Part shown: in pieces, positions 1-9,942 of the stretch
Position numbering within the stretch: the first letter of the stretch is position 1
Layout of the letters: the number at the start of each line of letters is the position of its first letter
NCBI RefSeq assembly: GCF_000737065.1
Contig: NZ_AQRC01000010.1
Span: 86,117 to 150,116 of the forward strand
Length of the DNA stretch: 64,000 bases
DNA from: Thioclava atlantica
GTDB lineage: Bacteria; Pseudomonadota; Alphaproteobacteria; Rhodobacterales; Rhodobacteraceae
Direction of reading: 5' to 3'
Translations under genes and position numbers: made by a program
Notes under the pieces: generated by a model
What the model was told of the DNA's origin: nothing
The model's database searches: none
Seen by the model: the letters and a program-made list of their open reading frames with translations, nothing else

Positions 1-436
1 GAATGTCGAGCAGCGCCACCGCGCCCGGCCCCGAGACGAAGCTGCGGATCGTGTCCACGTCGCGCCCGCGCTCGAGCGCCTCGGCCGAGGAATAGCCGAA
101 GCGCGGCATCTCGATCGTCACCCGGTGCGCGAGCGGGGCGAGGCGGGTGTCGATCCGCGCGCCGATCCGCACCAGGATCTGGTTGCGCAGCACGTCGAAG
201 AGCCCCTGGAACAGATAGAGCGCGATCGCCAGCACCGAGAGCGCGAGCAGCGTCGGCACCGAGCCGCTGGTGAGCGCGCGGTCATAGATCTGGAGCATGT
301 AGAACGACCCCGTCAGCGCCAGCAGGCTGATCAGGAAGGACAGCGCCAGCAGGAAGGTGACGAGACCGCGATATCGGCCCAGACGTTGCGAGACGATCTC
401 CTCGCTGGCTTGGAAGCGGCGGCGTTTGGTGCTCAT
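1..436 (-). CDS. Type I secretion ABC transporter (PrtD-type), N-terminal part
   Basis: The gene runs off the left edge, so only about 145 N-terminal residues are visible. They begin MSTKRRRFQASEEI and continue into a hydrophobic segment (LVTFLLALSFLISLLALTG), the motif GSFYMLQIYDRALTSGSVPT and a second membrane segment, the usual start of the fused permease/ATPase of type I secretion systems in the PrtD family. The ATPase half is outside the window. The ATG at 436 is preceded by a clear AAGGGGG ribosome site. It lies directly downstream of the RTX peroxidase gene on the same strand, so export of that protein to the outside is the obvious job. The family call is firm; the exact substrate is inferred from position. 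Confidence 0.85.
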   Translation of the reverse strand, partial: MSTKRRRFQASEEIVSQRLGRYRGLVTFLLALSFLISLLALTGSFYMLQIYDRALTSGSVPTLLALSVLAIALYLFQGLFDVLRNQILVRIGARIDTRLAPLAHRVTIEMPRFGYSSAEALERGRDVDTIRSFVSGPGAVALLDI

Positions 437-486
437 GTGATCCCCCTTCGGATCGGCAAGGTTGCGAGCAAATCAGGCAAGCGGCA

Positions 487-510
487 CGCCCGGGGTCCAC
501 GCCCCGGGCG
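487..510 (-). terminator. Hairpin between RTX peroxidase and its exporter gene
   Basis: A perfect 9-bp inverted repeat (487-495 with 502-510, 6-nt loop) lies just after the peroxidase stop. No T-run follows on the minus strand, so it is more likely an attenuator or RNA-stabilising stem than a full terminator. It would favour expression of the abundant secreted protein over the downstream transporter, as seen between toxin and transporter genes in other RTX operons. Confidence 0.5.
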
Positions 511-517
511 CGTCGCG

Positions 518-3500
518 TCAGTTCAGGCCGTTGAAGTCCGACCCGTCGAGGTCGTGATGCCCCAGCAGATCGATCTCGAAATCGGCATCCGGGTCGTCGT
601 TGACATTGCCCGTGATGAGCGTGTGCTCCCCGTCGCCGCGCATCTCGTGGCTGATCCGGAGCTGGCCCGCGGCGCTGAAATCGCCGGCGGCGAAGAGCAC
701 GAAGGACTGGTTCCCCGCGGTGCCCTGATCGGCGTCGATCCCGCTCAGGTCGATCTTGTCGCCCGGCGCGAAGCCGAGGATCCGGTCGCCATCCGCATCC
801 GCGGCCGAGCCGAAGACGAAGGTGTCGTTGCCGCCCCCGCCATCCATCACGTTCACCGCGGCATTGGCGGTGATCTTGTCGTCGCCGCTGCCGGTGATCA
901 CGTTCTCGAAGCTGTAGATCTGGTCGGCTTCGGTTCCGATCATCACCTGGCCATGCCCCATCGCCCCGTGCCCGAGATCGACCTCGACCGAGGCCGAGAC
1001 CGCGGCGTAGTCGATCGTATCGGTCCCCTCGCCGCCCCAGTAGCTGTCGCGCCCGTCCCCTTCGGTCGCGATCACGAGATCGTCGCCGTCATCGGCAAAG
1101 ACCATATCGTCCCCTGCCCCGGCCTCGATCACGTCATCGCCATCCCCGCCGAAGAGACGGTCATTGCCGCCATCCCCGAAGAGAAGGTCGTCACCCGCAT
1201 TGCCGAGCGCGTTGTCGGCGCCGTCGCCTGCGAAGACGACGTCGTTCATCCCCGCGCCGATGAAGGTCTCTCCGGTCGCGTCGCCCACGAACACCAGCCC
1301 GTCGGTCTGGGGCATGCCAGCATCGGGCGCGGAAGCGTCATCGCCATCATCGCCATCCTCGCCCTCTTGCGCGGACGAAGCCTCGTGGCGGGCATTTTCC
1401 AGAACGTCCTGGGTCCGGTTCTGACCGATCACGACATTGTCGCCGCCGCCGCCGTGGAAGACGATGCGGTGGTCCGAGGCGAGCCCCGAGATATCGACCG
1501 TGTCGTCGCCCTCGTCGCCATTCACGGTGATCGTGGAGTAGTTGAGGCTGGTGCCGCTGAAATCGCCCACGATCTGCACGGTATCGCCGCGTCCGCCGCC
1601 CCCCCCGCCATTGAGACCGCCATTATTGTCATTCGCGGTCACGTCGCGGGTGTTGATCGTGATTTCCTCGACATTGGCGAGCTCTGCGATCACCTCGCCA
1701 TTGCGGGTGACGACGATCTCGGCCGCCGCATTCTCGACGCTGAGGCCCGCCGCCATCGCGGCCGCGACGGTGTAGATCGCGAAGGTCTCGCTGGTGCGGT
1801 TGCCGGTGATGGTGAAACGGTCGCCCGCCGCGCCATTGCCGCCCCCATCGACGAAATCGCGCCCATCGCTGCGTGCGGGCCGGTTGGGACGCGGATTGGT
1901 CACGTTCCAGAGGATCGCGTCATTGCCCGACCCGCCGGTGATCGTGTCATTTCCGGCGCGGCCATAGATCACGTTGTCATTGCTGGACGCCGACCGGTCG
2001 ATCACGTCGTCCGTGGCGCGCCCGGTGACGATCTCGAAGGTCTCGGTGACCTGCGTGCCGCCGATGTCGGTGGCGCGGATCTCGACCGTCTCGACATTGC
2101 CGCCCGGAAGCCCGCTCTGCAGCCGGACCTCGTTATTCGTCCCGTCGCCGGGCGTGAGCGTGATCGACGCATTGCTGGTGGAGAGCAGCTCGAAGCTCGC
2201 CTGGGTGTCGAAGGGCGCATCGGTCGAGAGCCGCGCGATCCTTCCGCCCGCCGAGAGCGCCTCCCAGGAGATGTCCGACATCGGCCCGACATCGAGCGAA
2301 ACCGTCTGATCGGCGAATTCGGCCCGGTCCATGCCGACGAGGATGTCGACCCCGTCGGTCTCGGTCGCGTTGCCGTTTCCGTCGGTCGCCGGGCGCAGGT
2401 CGGTGATGCGGATCGCCTGCTGGCCGTTGAGCATGACCATCTCGATCCGGTAATCGTCGCGATTGCCGCGATAGACCGCCGTATCGCTCCCCTCCACCCC
2501 GGTTTCGCCCAGGATATGGCCGAGCGATCCATCCGAGAACAGGACGCGGGTGTCGCCCGTGCCGTACCAGTTCTCGATGAAGCCCTCGACGGTCACCGCC
2601 GGGTCATGGCGCACATCACCGATCCAGTAGAGGTTGCTGTCCACGATCGCGCGGTCGCCGAAGAGGTAATCGACGCGGCCCGTGGCCTGATCGCCCTCGT
2701 CGCCCAGACCGGTGAGACGGTCATCGCCGCCACCGCCCACGAGGTAGTTGTTGGGCCCGTTCGAGCCGACGGCATTGGCGTCCGCCCCGGTCAGATCGTC
2801 ATTATATTGCGACCCGACGAGCCCTTCTAGGAAGGCATATTGGTCTATCAGGTTCGACCCGGTGCCCGCGTTGTTCGAGGTCTGGAGACTGGCGATGATG
2901 TTGATAAAGGCGTTCTCATAGGAGCCGATATCCATATCGCCCTCGGTACCGTCGCCATTGAACTCGATCACCGGGTTGAGCTGCGCCGGGCTGTCCCCGT
3001 TCAGGCGGTCGCCATCATTGGCGGTCGGGCCGAGCCCGCCTTCGAGCAGGTCATTGCCAGAGCCGCCGTTGATATTGTCATCGCCGACGCCGCCGACCAT
3101 CCAGTCGGACCCGTTCCCGCCGAACATCTCGTCGACGCCGTCGCCGCCCTCCATGTAGTCGTTGCCGTCTCCGCCCATCATCAGGTCGGTGTCGCCCTCG
3201 CCATAGAGACGGTCGTCGCCATCGTCGCCGAAGACCTCGTCGATCCCGTCGCCGCCATGGACCTCGTCATCGCCCGCGTTGCCATGCGCGGTGTCGAGAA
3301 CGCCCGGCCCGGCGAAGATCGTGTCATTGCCCGCCCCGCCGGAGATGAAATCGTCATTCTCGTAATCGGTGATGTAGTCGTCGCCGTCGCCGCCATAGAT
3401 ATGGTCGTTGCCCTGCGCGCCCTCGATGACGTCATTGCCCTCGTCGCCATAGAGCACGTCATCGCCCAGCGCGCCGACGATGAAGTCGTCGCCCGAGAGC

Positions 3501-6500
3501 CCGATCACGGTGATATGGCCGTCATTGGCTGGGCCGCCGGGCACGGTCTCGGTCAGCTCGACATTGTCGATCAGGATCTGGTCGTTCGAGCCCGCGAGGT
3601 CGAATTTCTCGATCACGATGCGCAGATCCAGACCCGCCGAGCCGGCCGGGATCGCCCCGGTGACCAGCGTGACGGTGATCTTGCCGCCATTCTCGGCGGG
3701 CGGATCGAAGATGACCGAGCCGAGCAGCACGCCATTTTCGTCGAAGAGCTTCGCCTCGCCGCCGGTCGCCTCGCGATCGAAGCGGTCGATGACGTCGAAG
3801 CTCAGCGTGTAGGTCGCGCCCTCGACCAGCGCCATCGAGACGGTCTTGGCAAGGATCGCGCCGCCGTTCAGATAGGCGACCTGATCCCCGGTCAGCACCG
3901 CACCGTCCACGGGCGGGTTCGGATCGGCCGAGAGCACCTCGGTCTCGGGCGCCCACGTGCCGCCATCGGTCAGGGTCCAGCCCTCGGGCGCGCCGTTGAG
4001 ATAGGTGCCGTTGGTATTCGTGGTGCCGACGCCATCGCCCATGGCCGGGGCCTCGAAGCTGCCATTGCCGACATCGATCCGGGTCACGACGTCGGGCAGC
4101 CGCTCCAGCGTGGCGTTGAAATAGTCATTATCGCCATAGGGATCGCCGCTGCCATTGTCGCGGGCATCCTCGTGATAGCTGCCCGAAGAGGTCGTGCCGT
4201 CGAGCGTATAGGTCGCCGAGGGCTTGCCGAAGGCATCGGGAATATGCTCCAGCCCCGTCGCACGCATGATCAGATCCGCGAATTGCTCGCCGATGATCTG
4301 GTCGCCCAGATGGTGACCGACCGGCATCCGGTAGAGGTAGTAGAACCGGTCGCCATCCTGCAGGCGCTGCGCGAAATCGAGGATGATGAAGCTGAAGGTC
4401 GTGCCCAGCGGCCCGTCGAAGAGCGGCTGCTCGGCCAGCCCGCCGATCCAGAGATCGATATCCCAGAAGCCCTGATCGCCCGCGCCGCCGCTGATCGTCC
4501 AGCCGACGCCCGGCGTGTAGGTGGGCTCGCCCGAGCCGCGCATGAACATCACCGCCGCGTCATGCATCGGATCGGCCGCATCGGCCGCCGCGTCGATGAT
4601 GCCCTGCGCGATCTCGCGGATCTGCCACAATTCGCCCGTACCCGCCTGATAGGCGTCGCGTGCGGCCTGAAGGCCGAAGGTGCCATCCGCGTCGCGGCCA
4701 TAGGCGGCGATGAAGTTCACCAGCGATTCCGGGGTCCTCAGATGGGCGCCGAAATCCTCCCAGCTATGATAGGGAGCGATGCCCGAACCGTTGGCATTGT
4801 TCGCGGTGTTCTGGGTCAGCCCGTCGAACACCTCCTGGCGCAGTTCGTTGAGCGTGGGCAGGCCGACATCGCGGCCGCGCGCGATGTTGAGCGCCGCGAG
4901 ATCGAGCGGCACGCCGACCAGCGATTGCTGGAGCGCGGCGGTGACGAACTCGTCCATCTCGTTGCCTTCCTGGGTCAGCAGACCCGCAGCGATCCCGGCC
5001 GCGCCATAGGCGTCGTACTGGTCGGGATTGAGGAAGACGTCGAAAAGCCCCTTCTCGACATAGGTGGGCGTATAGCCCGGCTCGCCCGGCTTGATCCCGT
5101 TCGCATCCTCGACGGCAAGCTGCACGGTTTCGCGCAGCTGCGAATGGCCGAGCCGGAACACGGCCTGCGCGAATTCGAGCGAGATATCGAGATTGATATC
5201 GGCCGAGTAGGAAACGAATTCGGGCAGCGCCGGGTAGAGGCCGGTGACGTACTGGTCGATGGCGATATGGTTGTATTCGGTCTCGGTGATGATCCGGGCC
5301 GCCTGGTAGAGCTTCTCGCCGTCCCAGCTCAGCCCATCCGCGATCGCCTGCACCACCGCATCGTCCGAGAGATCCTGCGCCATCCAGCCAGCGAGCGTGG
5401 CCTGATCGACATCTTGGGCGAGCCAGCCGCCCACATCGGCGCCGTCGCCGTTGAGCGCCGTCAGATCGCCGCGCGCCGCCGCATCGCGGATCGCGGCGAG
5501 CTTGATCGCGTTGGACTGGAGATTGTGTTCCTCGTGGAAGACGTGGTGCACCGAGGTCAGGGTGATATTCTCGTTCACCCGCCCGTCGCCCGAAACCTTG
5601 TGGCGGGCGAGCAGCGCATCGTCATAGGTGAAGCCCCCCGCATATGGATCGGAGGCCGGGTCGAGTTCGTTGCCCTGAGCATCGGTCCCCGGAGCCGCGC
5701 CATGCGCGATGTCGATCAGGATCGCCTGATTGGTGAACCGCACCTCGCCGATCTGCGCGGCGGAGCACTCGCCCGCCATCGCGTCCTCGAGGCTCCAGCG
5801 CAGGAACGGGTCGTATTCGGCGATCTCGGCATAGCTGCCATAGACGGTTCCGGCGATCTCGATGCCGGTGGTCGCGCCGATCGCCTCGAGATCGGCGATG
5901 CTCTGGTCCGAGCTGAACAGGAAGTCCTGCTGCGCGGTGAATTCGATGCGCCCGATCGCGTCGGCGCGGATCCACGGGGTGTCGAGCACATCCGTGTCGA
6001 TCAGGCCGATCCCGAGACGCGCCGCATTGACCTTCATGTCGGCCCAGGTCGCAAGCTCCTCGGTCCCGTCGACCATCGACCCGTCGGGCGCGGCGGCCGC
6101 CCCCATCGAGACATCGACCTCGACGAGATTTCCCGCCGCGTCGAAACGGTGAACGATCCCGTCCTCGGCCCCGGTGATCAGAAGGCCCGTCACGCCGCCG
6201 GTCGCATCGTATTGGCGCACCAGCACGTTGGTCGATTCATGCGAGCCGTAGGTCTGACTCTGATCGATCATGAGACCGGTATTGTTCGTGTAGACCGGGG
6301 TGACACCGGGCAGCAGGTTGCCTTGCTCGTCGAAATCGCTGTCCGGGTTCGACAGCTTGGCCCGGCTGAGCATCATCATGTTCGATACGCCGGGGATGTA
6401 GGCGGGATCGGCCGGGTCGATCCAGAGCGGGTCGTTCGGGCTGAGCGGGATCATCACCACCCCGCCCGTCTTCTGGATGAAGTCGAGCCCGTGATCGAAG

Positions 6501-7294
6501 AACTGCCCGAAGGCGACGAACCACTCGTTATAGGTCACGCCGCCGAGGATGCCGGGATTGGGCATGAAGGCGGTCGAGATGTCGCCCACGACGGAATTCG
6601 AGACGCCGACCGCCTCGCCGCCCAGATTGTTCATCGCCGCGACCGCAGCCGGGTTGTGGTTCGGATCGGAGAGATCGACATTCGAGCTCGCGATGAGCTC
6701 CGAGATCAGGCGCGGCGTCGAATCCACCACGATCGAGGAACTCAGCCCGTCGAGGGTCGAGCCGTCGCCCGCATATTGATATTCCGCCGGCGCGTTCTCC
6801 ATGAGAGCCGCCATGTAAGGCCCCATATCGAGCGTGGGCACATAATCCGCATCGCCCGGGGCCCGGCCTTGTGCATCGGCGACGAACATCGCCGGCGACA
6901 TCGACATCGGATTGTCGACCAGCACCTGCTTGGTGGTGGCCACGTAATCGGCCTCGCCCGGCATCCGCCCCTCGGAATCGGGCAGGTTGAGCGTGACCCA
7001 CATTTTCTGGACGGTGCCATAAGTCGTGCCGTAAGCGAGCTCGTCAGGATGGTTCGTCGTGAACATCCGAAGGAAGGCGGTGTCGGCCTGCCCCCAGTCG
7101 GGATGCACATTGCCGCCCTCCCAGACGATCGTGCCGTCGGCCGCCACGGTGTAGCCGCCCACGAGGTTGTTGTTCGAGCCCGAGACCTCGCGCACGCCGC
7201 TTGGATCGAGCGCGCTCGTGAGGCGGGAATAGTCGTTGAGAATGTTCACCTGCTGGAGCAGGTAGTTGAGATCGGCTTGTGACAAATTGATCAT
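518..7294 (-). CDS. Secreted RTX-type animal haem peroxidase
   Basis: A 2258-residue protein. Roughly residues 230-1000 form a peroxidase-cyclooxygenase (animal haem peroxidase) domain: the distal motif FGQFFDHGLDFI is near residue 265, the proximal histidine motif AVFRLGHSQLRETV near 715, and the family block ALNIARGRDVGLPTLNELR follows. About residues 1075-1250 resemble a carbohydrate-binding-like sandwich (NGSFEAP...GWT...LIDNVEL). After this come glycine/aspartate nonapeptide repeats (GGAGNDTIF, GGDGDDVIE) in blocks near 1255-1430, 1770 and 2010-2070, the calcium-binding RTX signature of type I secreted proteins. No Sec signal peptide is seen. The open frame extends to 7489, but the ATG at 7294 has a GGGGGA ribosome site and begins MINLSQADL, so the upstream part is judged untranslated. 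The substrate (halide, phenolic or other) cannot be read from sequence. Confidence 0.88.
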   Translation of the reverse strand: MINLSQADLNYLLQQVNILNDYSRLTSALDPSGVREVSGSNNNLVGGYTVAADGTIVWEGGNVHPDWGQADTAFLRMFTTNHPDELAYGTTYGTVQKMWVTLNLPDSEGRMPGEADYVATTKQVLVDNPMSMSPAMFVADAQGRAPGDADYVPTLDMGPYMAALMENAPAEYQYAGDGSTLDGLSSSIVVDSTPRLISELIASSNVDLSDPNHNPAAVAAMNNLGGEAVGVSNSVVGDISTAFMPNPGILGGVTYNEWFVAFGQFFDHGLDFIQKTGGVVMIPLSPNDPLWIDPADPAYIPGVSNMMMLSRAKLSNPDSDFDEQGNLLPGVTPVYTNNTGLMIDQSQTYGSHESTNVLVRQYDATGGVTGLLITGAEDGIVHRFDAAGNLVEVDVSMGAAAAPDGSMVDGTEELATWADMKVNAARLGIGLIDTDVLDTPWIRADAIGRIEFTAQQDFLFSSDQSIADLEAIGATTGIEIAGTVYGSYAEIAEYDPFLRWSLEDAMAGECSAAQIGEVRFTNQAILIDIAHGAAPGTDAQGNELDPASDPYAGGFTYDDALLARHKVSGDGRVNENITLTSVHHVFHEEHNLQSNAIKLAAIRDAAARGDLTALNGDGADVGGWLAQDVDQATLAGWMAQDLSDDAVVQAIADGLSWDGEKLYQAARIITETEYNHIAIDQYVTGLYPALPEFVSYSADINLDISLEFAQAVFRLGHSQLRETVQLAVEDANGIKPGEPGYTPTYVEKGLFDVFLNPDQYDAYGAAGIAAGLLTQEGNEMDEFVTAALQQSLVGVPLDLAALNIARGRDVGLPTLNELRQEVFDGLTQNTANNANGSGIAPYHSWEDFGAHLRTPESLVNFIAAYGRDADGTFGLQAARDAYQAGTGELWQIREIAQGIIDAAADAADPMHDAAVMFMRGSGEPTYTPGVGWTISGGAGDQGFWDIDLWIGGLAEQPLFDGPLGTTFSFIILDFAQRLQDGDRFYYLYRMPVGHHLGDQIIGEQFADLIMRATGLEHIPDAFGKPSATYTLDGTTSSGSYHEDARDNGSGDPYGDNDYFNATLERLPDVVTRIDVGNGSFEAPAMGDGVGTTNTNGTYLNGAPEGWTLTDGGTWAPETEVLSADPNPPVDGAVLTGDQVAYLNGGAILAKTVSMALVEGATYTLSFDVIDRFDREATGGEAKLFDENGVLLGSVIFDPPAENGGKITVTLVTGAIPAGSAGLDLRIVIEKFDLAGSNDQILIDNVELTETVPGGPANDGHITVIGLSGDDFIVGALGDDVLYGDEGNDVIEGAQGNDHIYGGDGDDYITDYENDDFISGGAGNDTIFAGPGVLDTAHGNAGDDEVHGGDGIDEVFGDDGDDRLYGEGDTDLMMGGDGNDYMEGGDGVDEMFGGNGSDWMVGGVGDDNINGGSGNDLLEGGLGPTANDGDRLNGDSPAQLNPVIEFNGDGTEGDMDIGSYENAFINIIASLQTSNNAGTGSNLIDQYAFLEGLVGSQYNDDLTGADANAVGSNGPNNYLVGGGGDDRLTGLGDEGDQATGRVDYLFGDRAIVDSNLYWIGDVRHDPAVTVEGFIENWYGTGDTRVLFSDGSLGHILGETGVEGSDTAVYRGNRDDYRIEMVMLNGQQAIRITDLRPATDGNGNATETDGVDILVGMDRAEFADQTVSLDVGPMSDISWEALSAGGRIARLSTDAPFDTQASFELLSTSNASITLTPGDGTNNEVRLQSGLPGGNVETVEIRATDIGGTQVTETFEIVTGRATDDVIDRSASSNDNVIYGRAGNDTITGGSGNDAILWNVTNPRPNRPARSDGRDFVDGGGNGAAGDRFTITGNRTSETFAIYTVAAAMAAGLSVENAAAEIVVTRNGEVIAELANVEEITINTRDVTANDNNGGLNGGGGGGRGDTVQIVGDFSGTSLNYSTITVNGDEGDDTVDISGLASDHRIVFHGGGGDNVVIGQNRTQDVLENARHEASSAQEGEDGDDGDDASAPDAGMPQTDGLVFVGDATGETFIGAGMNDVVFAGDGADNALGNAGDDLLFGDGGNDRLFGGDGDDVIEAGAGDDMVFADDGDDLVIATEGDGRDSYWGGEGTDTIDYAAVSASVEVDLGHGAMGHGQVMIGTEADQIYSFENVITGSGDDKITANAAVNVMDGGGGNDTFVFGSAADADGDRILGFAPGDKIDLSGIDADQGTAGNQSFVLFAAGDFSAAGQLRISHEMRGDGEHTLITGNVNDDPDADFEIDLLGHHDLDGSDFNGLN

Positions 7295-7560
7295 GGTATC
7301 CCCCGACGGGCTCGTTGGCGGCGCATCGCGCGCAGCACGGTTAGAGATCGAGGCCGATCGCCTGTCAGGTTCGGGAGGCTCGCTGGAAGGTGGGCGCCAG
7401 ATGGCGCCCCCTTCCGCGATGCCGCTGCCCCCCACAAGCGCACGGCACGTTTCCTTGAGTCCATCAGGCCACAGCGGGGGGTCGGGCAAAATTGTCTTAG
7501 GTCGAACGATTTTCTCCCCTTAAGGTTGGGGATGCACATGGCCTTAGGACGGGGGTGGTC
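7295..7560. promoter_or_regulatory. Divergent control region, RTX peroxidase / histidine kinase
   Basis: 266 bp separate the divergent starts. Near the kinase gene there is an inverted repeat with TCCCC and GGGGA arms around 7515-7532 and an A/T-richer stretch (AAAATTGTC, GATTTTCTCC) near 7488-7518. No convincing -35/-10 pair could be chosen. Both promoters and the operator of the adjacent response regulator would be expected here; that is inference. Confidence 0.35.
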
Positions 7561-9030
7561 ATGCGACTTTGGTCCAGTACGACCGGAACGAAGGTTGGGG
7601 AAAATGGCCGGCGGGCGGGAATTCTGCGCCGTCCCGTCCAGTGGTTTCTGGGTGCCAGCCTGTCGCTGCAATTCCTCCTCGTGCTCGGGCTGGTGCTGAG
7701 TCTCGCCCTCGCCTCGCTTGCCTATTGGCTCAACAGCCGCGCGACGACGCGGCTTCTCGATGCGAGCGCGGAAACCGCCGCCTACTACCTGCAGAACCTG
7801 CTCCAGCCGCATGTGCAGACCCTGGCCGCCTCGCCCCGGCTTTCCGCGGCGGATCTCGACGCGCTCGGCGCTCTCGCCGACGGGTTCCGCCATCAGGGCA
7901 ACTTCCTCGCGATCAAGATCTGGCGACCGGACGGCTCACTGATCTTCGCGCCCAGCACCTCGCTGGTCGAGGCCCACCCGCCCGACGAGATCGCCGCGGT
8001 GATGCGCGGAAAGATCATCGGGCGCTATCCCGATCTGGAGGACGGGGAACACGGAGCCGAGCGCGCGTTCGGGGTGCGCCTCTACGAGATCTACGCACCG
8101 CTCTTCGACCGCGAGACGGGCAAGATCCTCGCAGTCGGCGAATTCTACCAAAACGCCGATGTGATCAGCTCCGCGCTCATCCAGTCGGCGAAGAAGACAT
8201 GGCTCTTCGTGGCCCCGGCGGCGTTGGCGGTCTTCGCGATGCTGTTTCTCATCGTGCGACGCGGCAGTCTGACGATCGAACAGCAGAACCGCGCGCTGCG
8301 CGCGCAGTTCGCCGAGCGCGAGACGCTTTTGCTGGCCAATGCCGATCTGGGCCGACGCGCGAGCGAGGCGATGCAGAACGCGGCCCGGATCGACGAGACG
8401 GCGAAACGGCGTCTCGGAGCGGAACTGCATGACGGCGCCTGCCAGCTGCTCGCCTTTCTCGCGCTCGAGACCGACCGGCTGGCGGAGTTGATTCGTTCCT
8501 CCACCAGCACCGATCGCGCGAAAGCGGCCAGGATTGTTGAGGATATCCGCAGTGCCGCACATCAGACGATGGAAGAAATCCGTGCCGTTTCCCGCGGCCT
8601 CTCCTCCCCCCAGGTCGCGAGCGCCCGCAGCCTGCATCAGGTGCTCGAGATGGTCGCGGCAGAGCACCGGCGCCGCAACGGTGCGCAGGTCTCGCTTGAG
8701 CTCGATGGTCCGGATCTCCCGCTGACCGAGGGGGTGCGCCATACGATCGGCCGGATCGTGCAGGAAGCGCTCAACAACGCGGCCAAACACGCCCCAGGAT
8801 CCACGCAGAAAATCCTTTTGCAGCAAGAGGATGACGAGCTTGTTCTGACCGTCTCGGACGATGGCGGCAGCGGTGGGGCCGAGGCGTTGCGCGAGACCGA
8901 GGACGGTCTGGGCATCCCGGGCATGCGGTTTCGCGCCGAGGCGCTTGGCGGCACGCTCATCATCCGTCCCCGCGAGCCGCGCGGCACCGAGGTGATCTGT
9001 CATATCCCGACCTCGGCGCGCGCGTCCTAA
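7561..9030 (+). CDS. Membrane sensor histidine kinase, NarL/DegS-type
   Basis: A two-component sensor kinase of about 489 residues. A membrane segment near residues 30-58 (LSLQFLLVLGLVLSLALASLAYWL) and another near 218-238 (LFVAPAALAVFAMLFLIV) bracket a periplasmic sensor region of about 160 residues. The dimerisation/phosphoacceptor motif RRLGAELHDGACQLLAFLAL, with its histidine near residue 290, is the HisKA_3 type. An ATPase domain follows with N-box IVQEALNNAAKHA and G-box LTVSDDGGSG...GLGIPGMRFRAE. The signal is unknown. A GTG at 7555 could also start the frame, but GGGGG at 7551-7555 fits the ATG at 7561 better. It is followed by a LuxR-type response regulator and is divergent from the RTX peroxidase, which the pair may control. 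Confidence 0.88.
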   Translation: MRLWSSTTGTKVGENGRRAGILRRPVQWFLGASLSLQFLLVLGLVLSLALASLAYWLNSRATTRLLDASAETAAYYLQNLLQPHVQTLAASPRLSAADLDALGALADGFRHQGNFLAIKIWRPDGSLIFAPSTSLVEAHPPDEIAAVMRGKIIGRYPDLEDGEHGAERAFGVRLYEIYAPLFDRETGKILAVGEFYQNADVISSALIQSAKKTWLFVAPAALAVFAMLFLIVRRGSLTIEQQNRALRAQFAERETLLLANADLGRRASEAMQNAARIDETAKRRLGAELHDGACQLLAFLALETDRLAELIRSSTSTDRAKAARIVEDIRSAAHQTMEEIRAVSRGLSSPQVASARSLHQVLEMVAAEHRRRNGAQVSLELDGPDLPLTEGVRHTIGRIVQEALNNAAKHAPGSTQKILLQQEDDELVLTVSDDGGSGGAEALRETEDGLGIPGMRFRAEALGGTLIIRPREPRGTEVICHIPTSARAS

Positions 9031-9243
9031 GCTGCATCTACGATACCTCTTTGGGCGCAGCACTCGCGCTCAGGTTGAAAATGCCCTCAGGCGTTTCACG
9101 TTGCTTTTTTCCGCCACTCGTTCACCCTGATTCCCAGGGGAAGTGGGGGCTTCCGTTCGTTGTCGGGGTTTTCATCCGGCCGACATTGTATCTGTCATCT
9201 TTGTACTGATTCCGGCGCCCCCGTTTATGTGGGATTTGGATTT

Positions 9244-9921
9244 ATGAGTAACTATGGGGAATTTACCGCCGGAATTGTCGATGATCACCCGATCTTCCGG
9301 CAGGGCCTGCAGACGATCCTCGCGGAGGATTTCGGCTTCGCGACGGTTCATCAAGGGTCGAGCGCGCGCGACGCGCTCGAAATCGCGACCCGGCATCGGC
9401 CGGACATCCTGTTTCTCGATCTGACGATGCCCGGAGGCGGGCTCGAGGCGCTGCGCACGATCTCGCAGGCGGACGCTGGCACGCATTGCGTGCTGCTCAC
9501 GGCCTGCGACGCGCCGGACACAGCGATCGAGGCGATGAATATCGGCGCGCGCGGCTACATCCTGAAAGGCGTCGGCATTGCCGAACTGGATTCGGCGATC
9601 GAGGCGGTTCTGCGTGGCGGGACCTTTGTCTCGCCCAGTTTCGCGACCGCCCTTTTGCGCGCGGCGCAGTCGAACGCGGAGCGCCATGACAGCGATGCGT
9701 CGCTGACCCATCGCGAACTTCAGGTTCTGCACGAGCTCGAACAGGGCCGGACCAACCGCGAAATCGCCTCGACGCTCTCGATCAGCGAGCGGACGGTGAA
9801 GTTCTACATGACGAATATCATGCAGAAATACGGGGTGAAGAACCGGGTCGCCGCGGTCATGGCCTATCGGCAGGGGCATGAAAAGCAGCCTGCGGCCGAG
9901 GCGCTCCACCGGTTCAACTGA
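9244..9921 (+). CDS. LuxR/NarL-family response regulator
   Basis: A 225-residue regulator. The receiver domain starts MSNYGEFTAGIVDDHPIFRQG with the acidic pair DD; the phosphoacceptor aspartate is in DILFLDLTMPGG and the conserved lysine in GYILKGVG. The C-terminal LuxR helix-turn-helix reads LTHRELQVLHELEQGRTNRE and ends in SERTVKFYMTNIMQKYGV. It pairs with the HisKA_3 kinase 213 bp upstream, the usual partner type. An in-frame ATG at 9160 would add 28 residues with no receiver homology, so 9244 is preferred although its ribosome site (GGGA, 9-nt spacing) is weak. The gap suggests it may have its own promoter. Confidence 0.88.
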   Translation: MSNYGEFTAGIVDDHPIFRQGLQTILAEDFGFATVHQGSSARDALEIATRHRPDILFLDLTMPGGGLEALRTISQADAGTHCVLLTACDAPDTAIEAMNIGARGYILKGVGIAELDSAIEAVLRGGTFVSPSFATALLRAAQSNAERHDSDASLTHRELQVLHELEQGRTNREIASTLSISERTVKFYMTNIMQKYGVKNRVAAVMAYRQGHEKQPAAEALHRFN

Positions 9922-9942
9922 GCCCGACTTCCGCGCGCGGGT

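Noticed and set aside
125..7282. Very long plus-strand frames (125-2830 and 2840-7282) opposite the RTX peroxidase
   Set aside because: They are antisense shadows of the peroxidase gene caused by high GC in third positions; the peptides are His/Arg/Asp-rich without family resemblance and have no ribosome sites.
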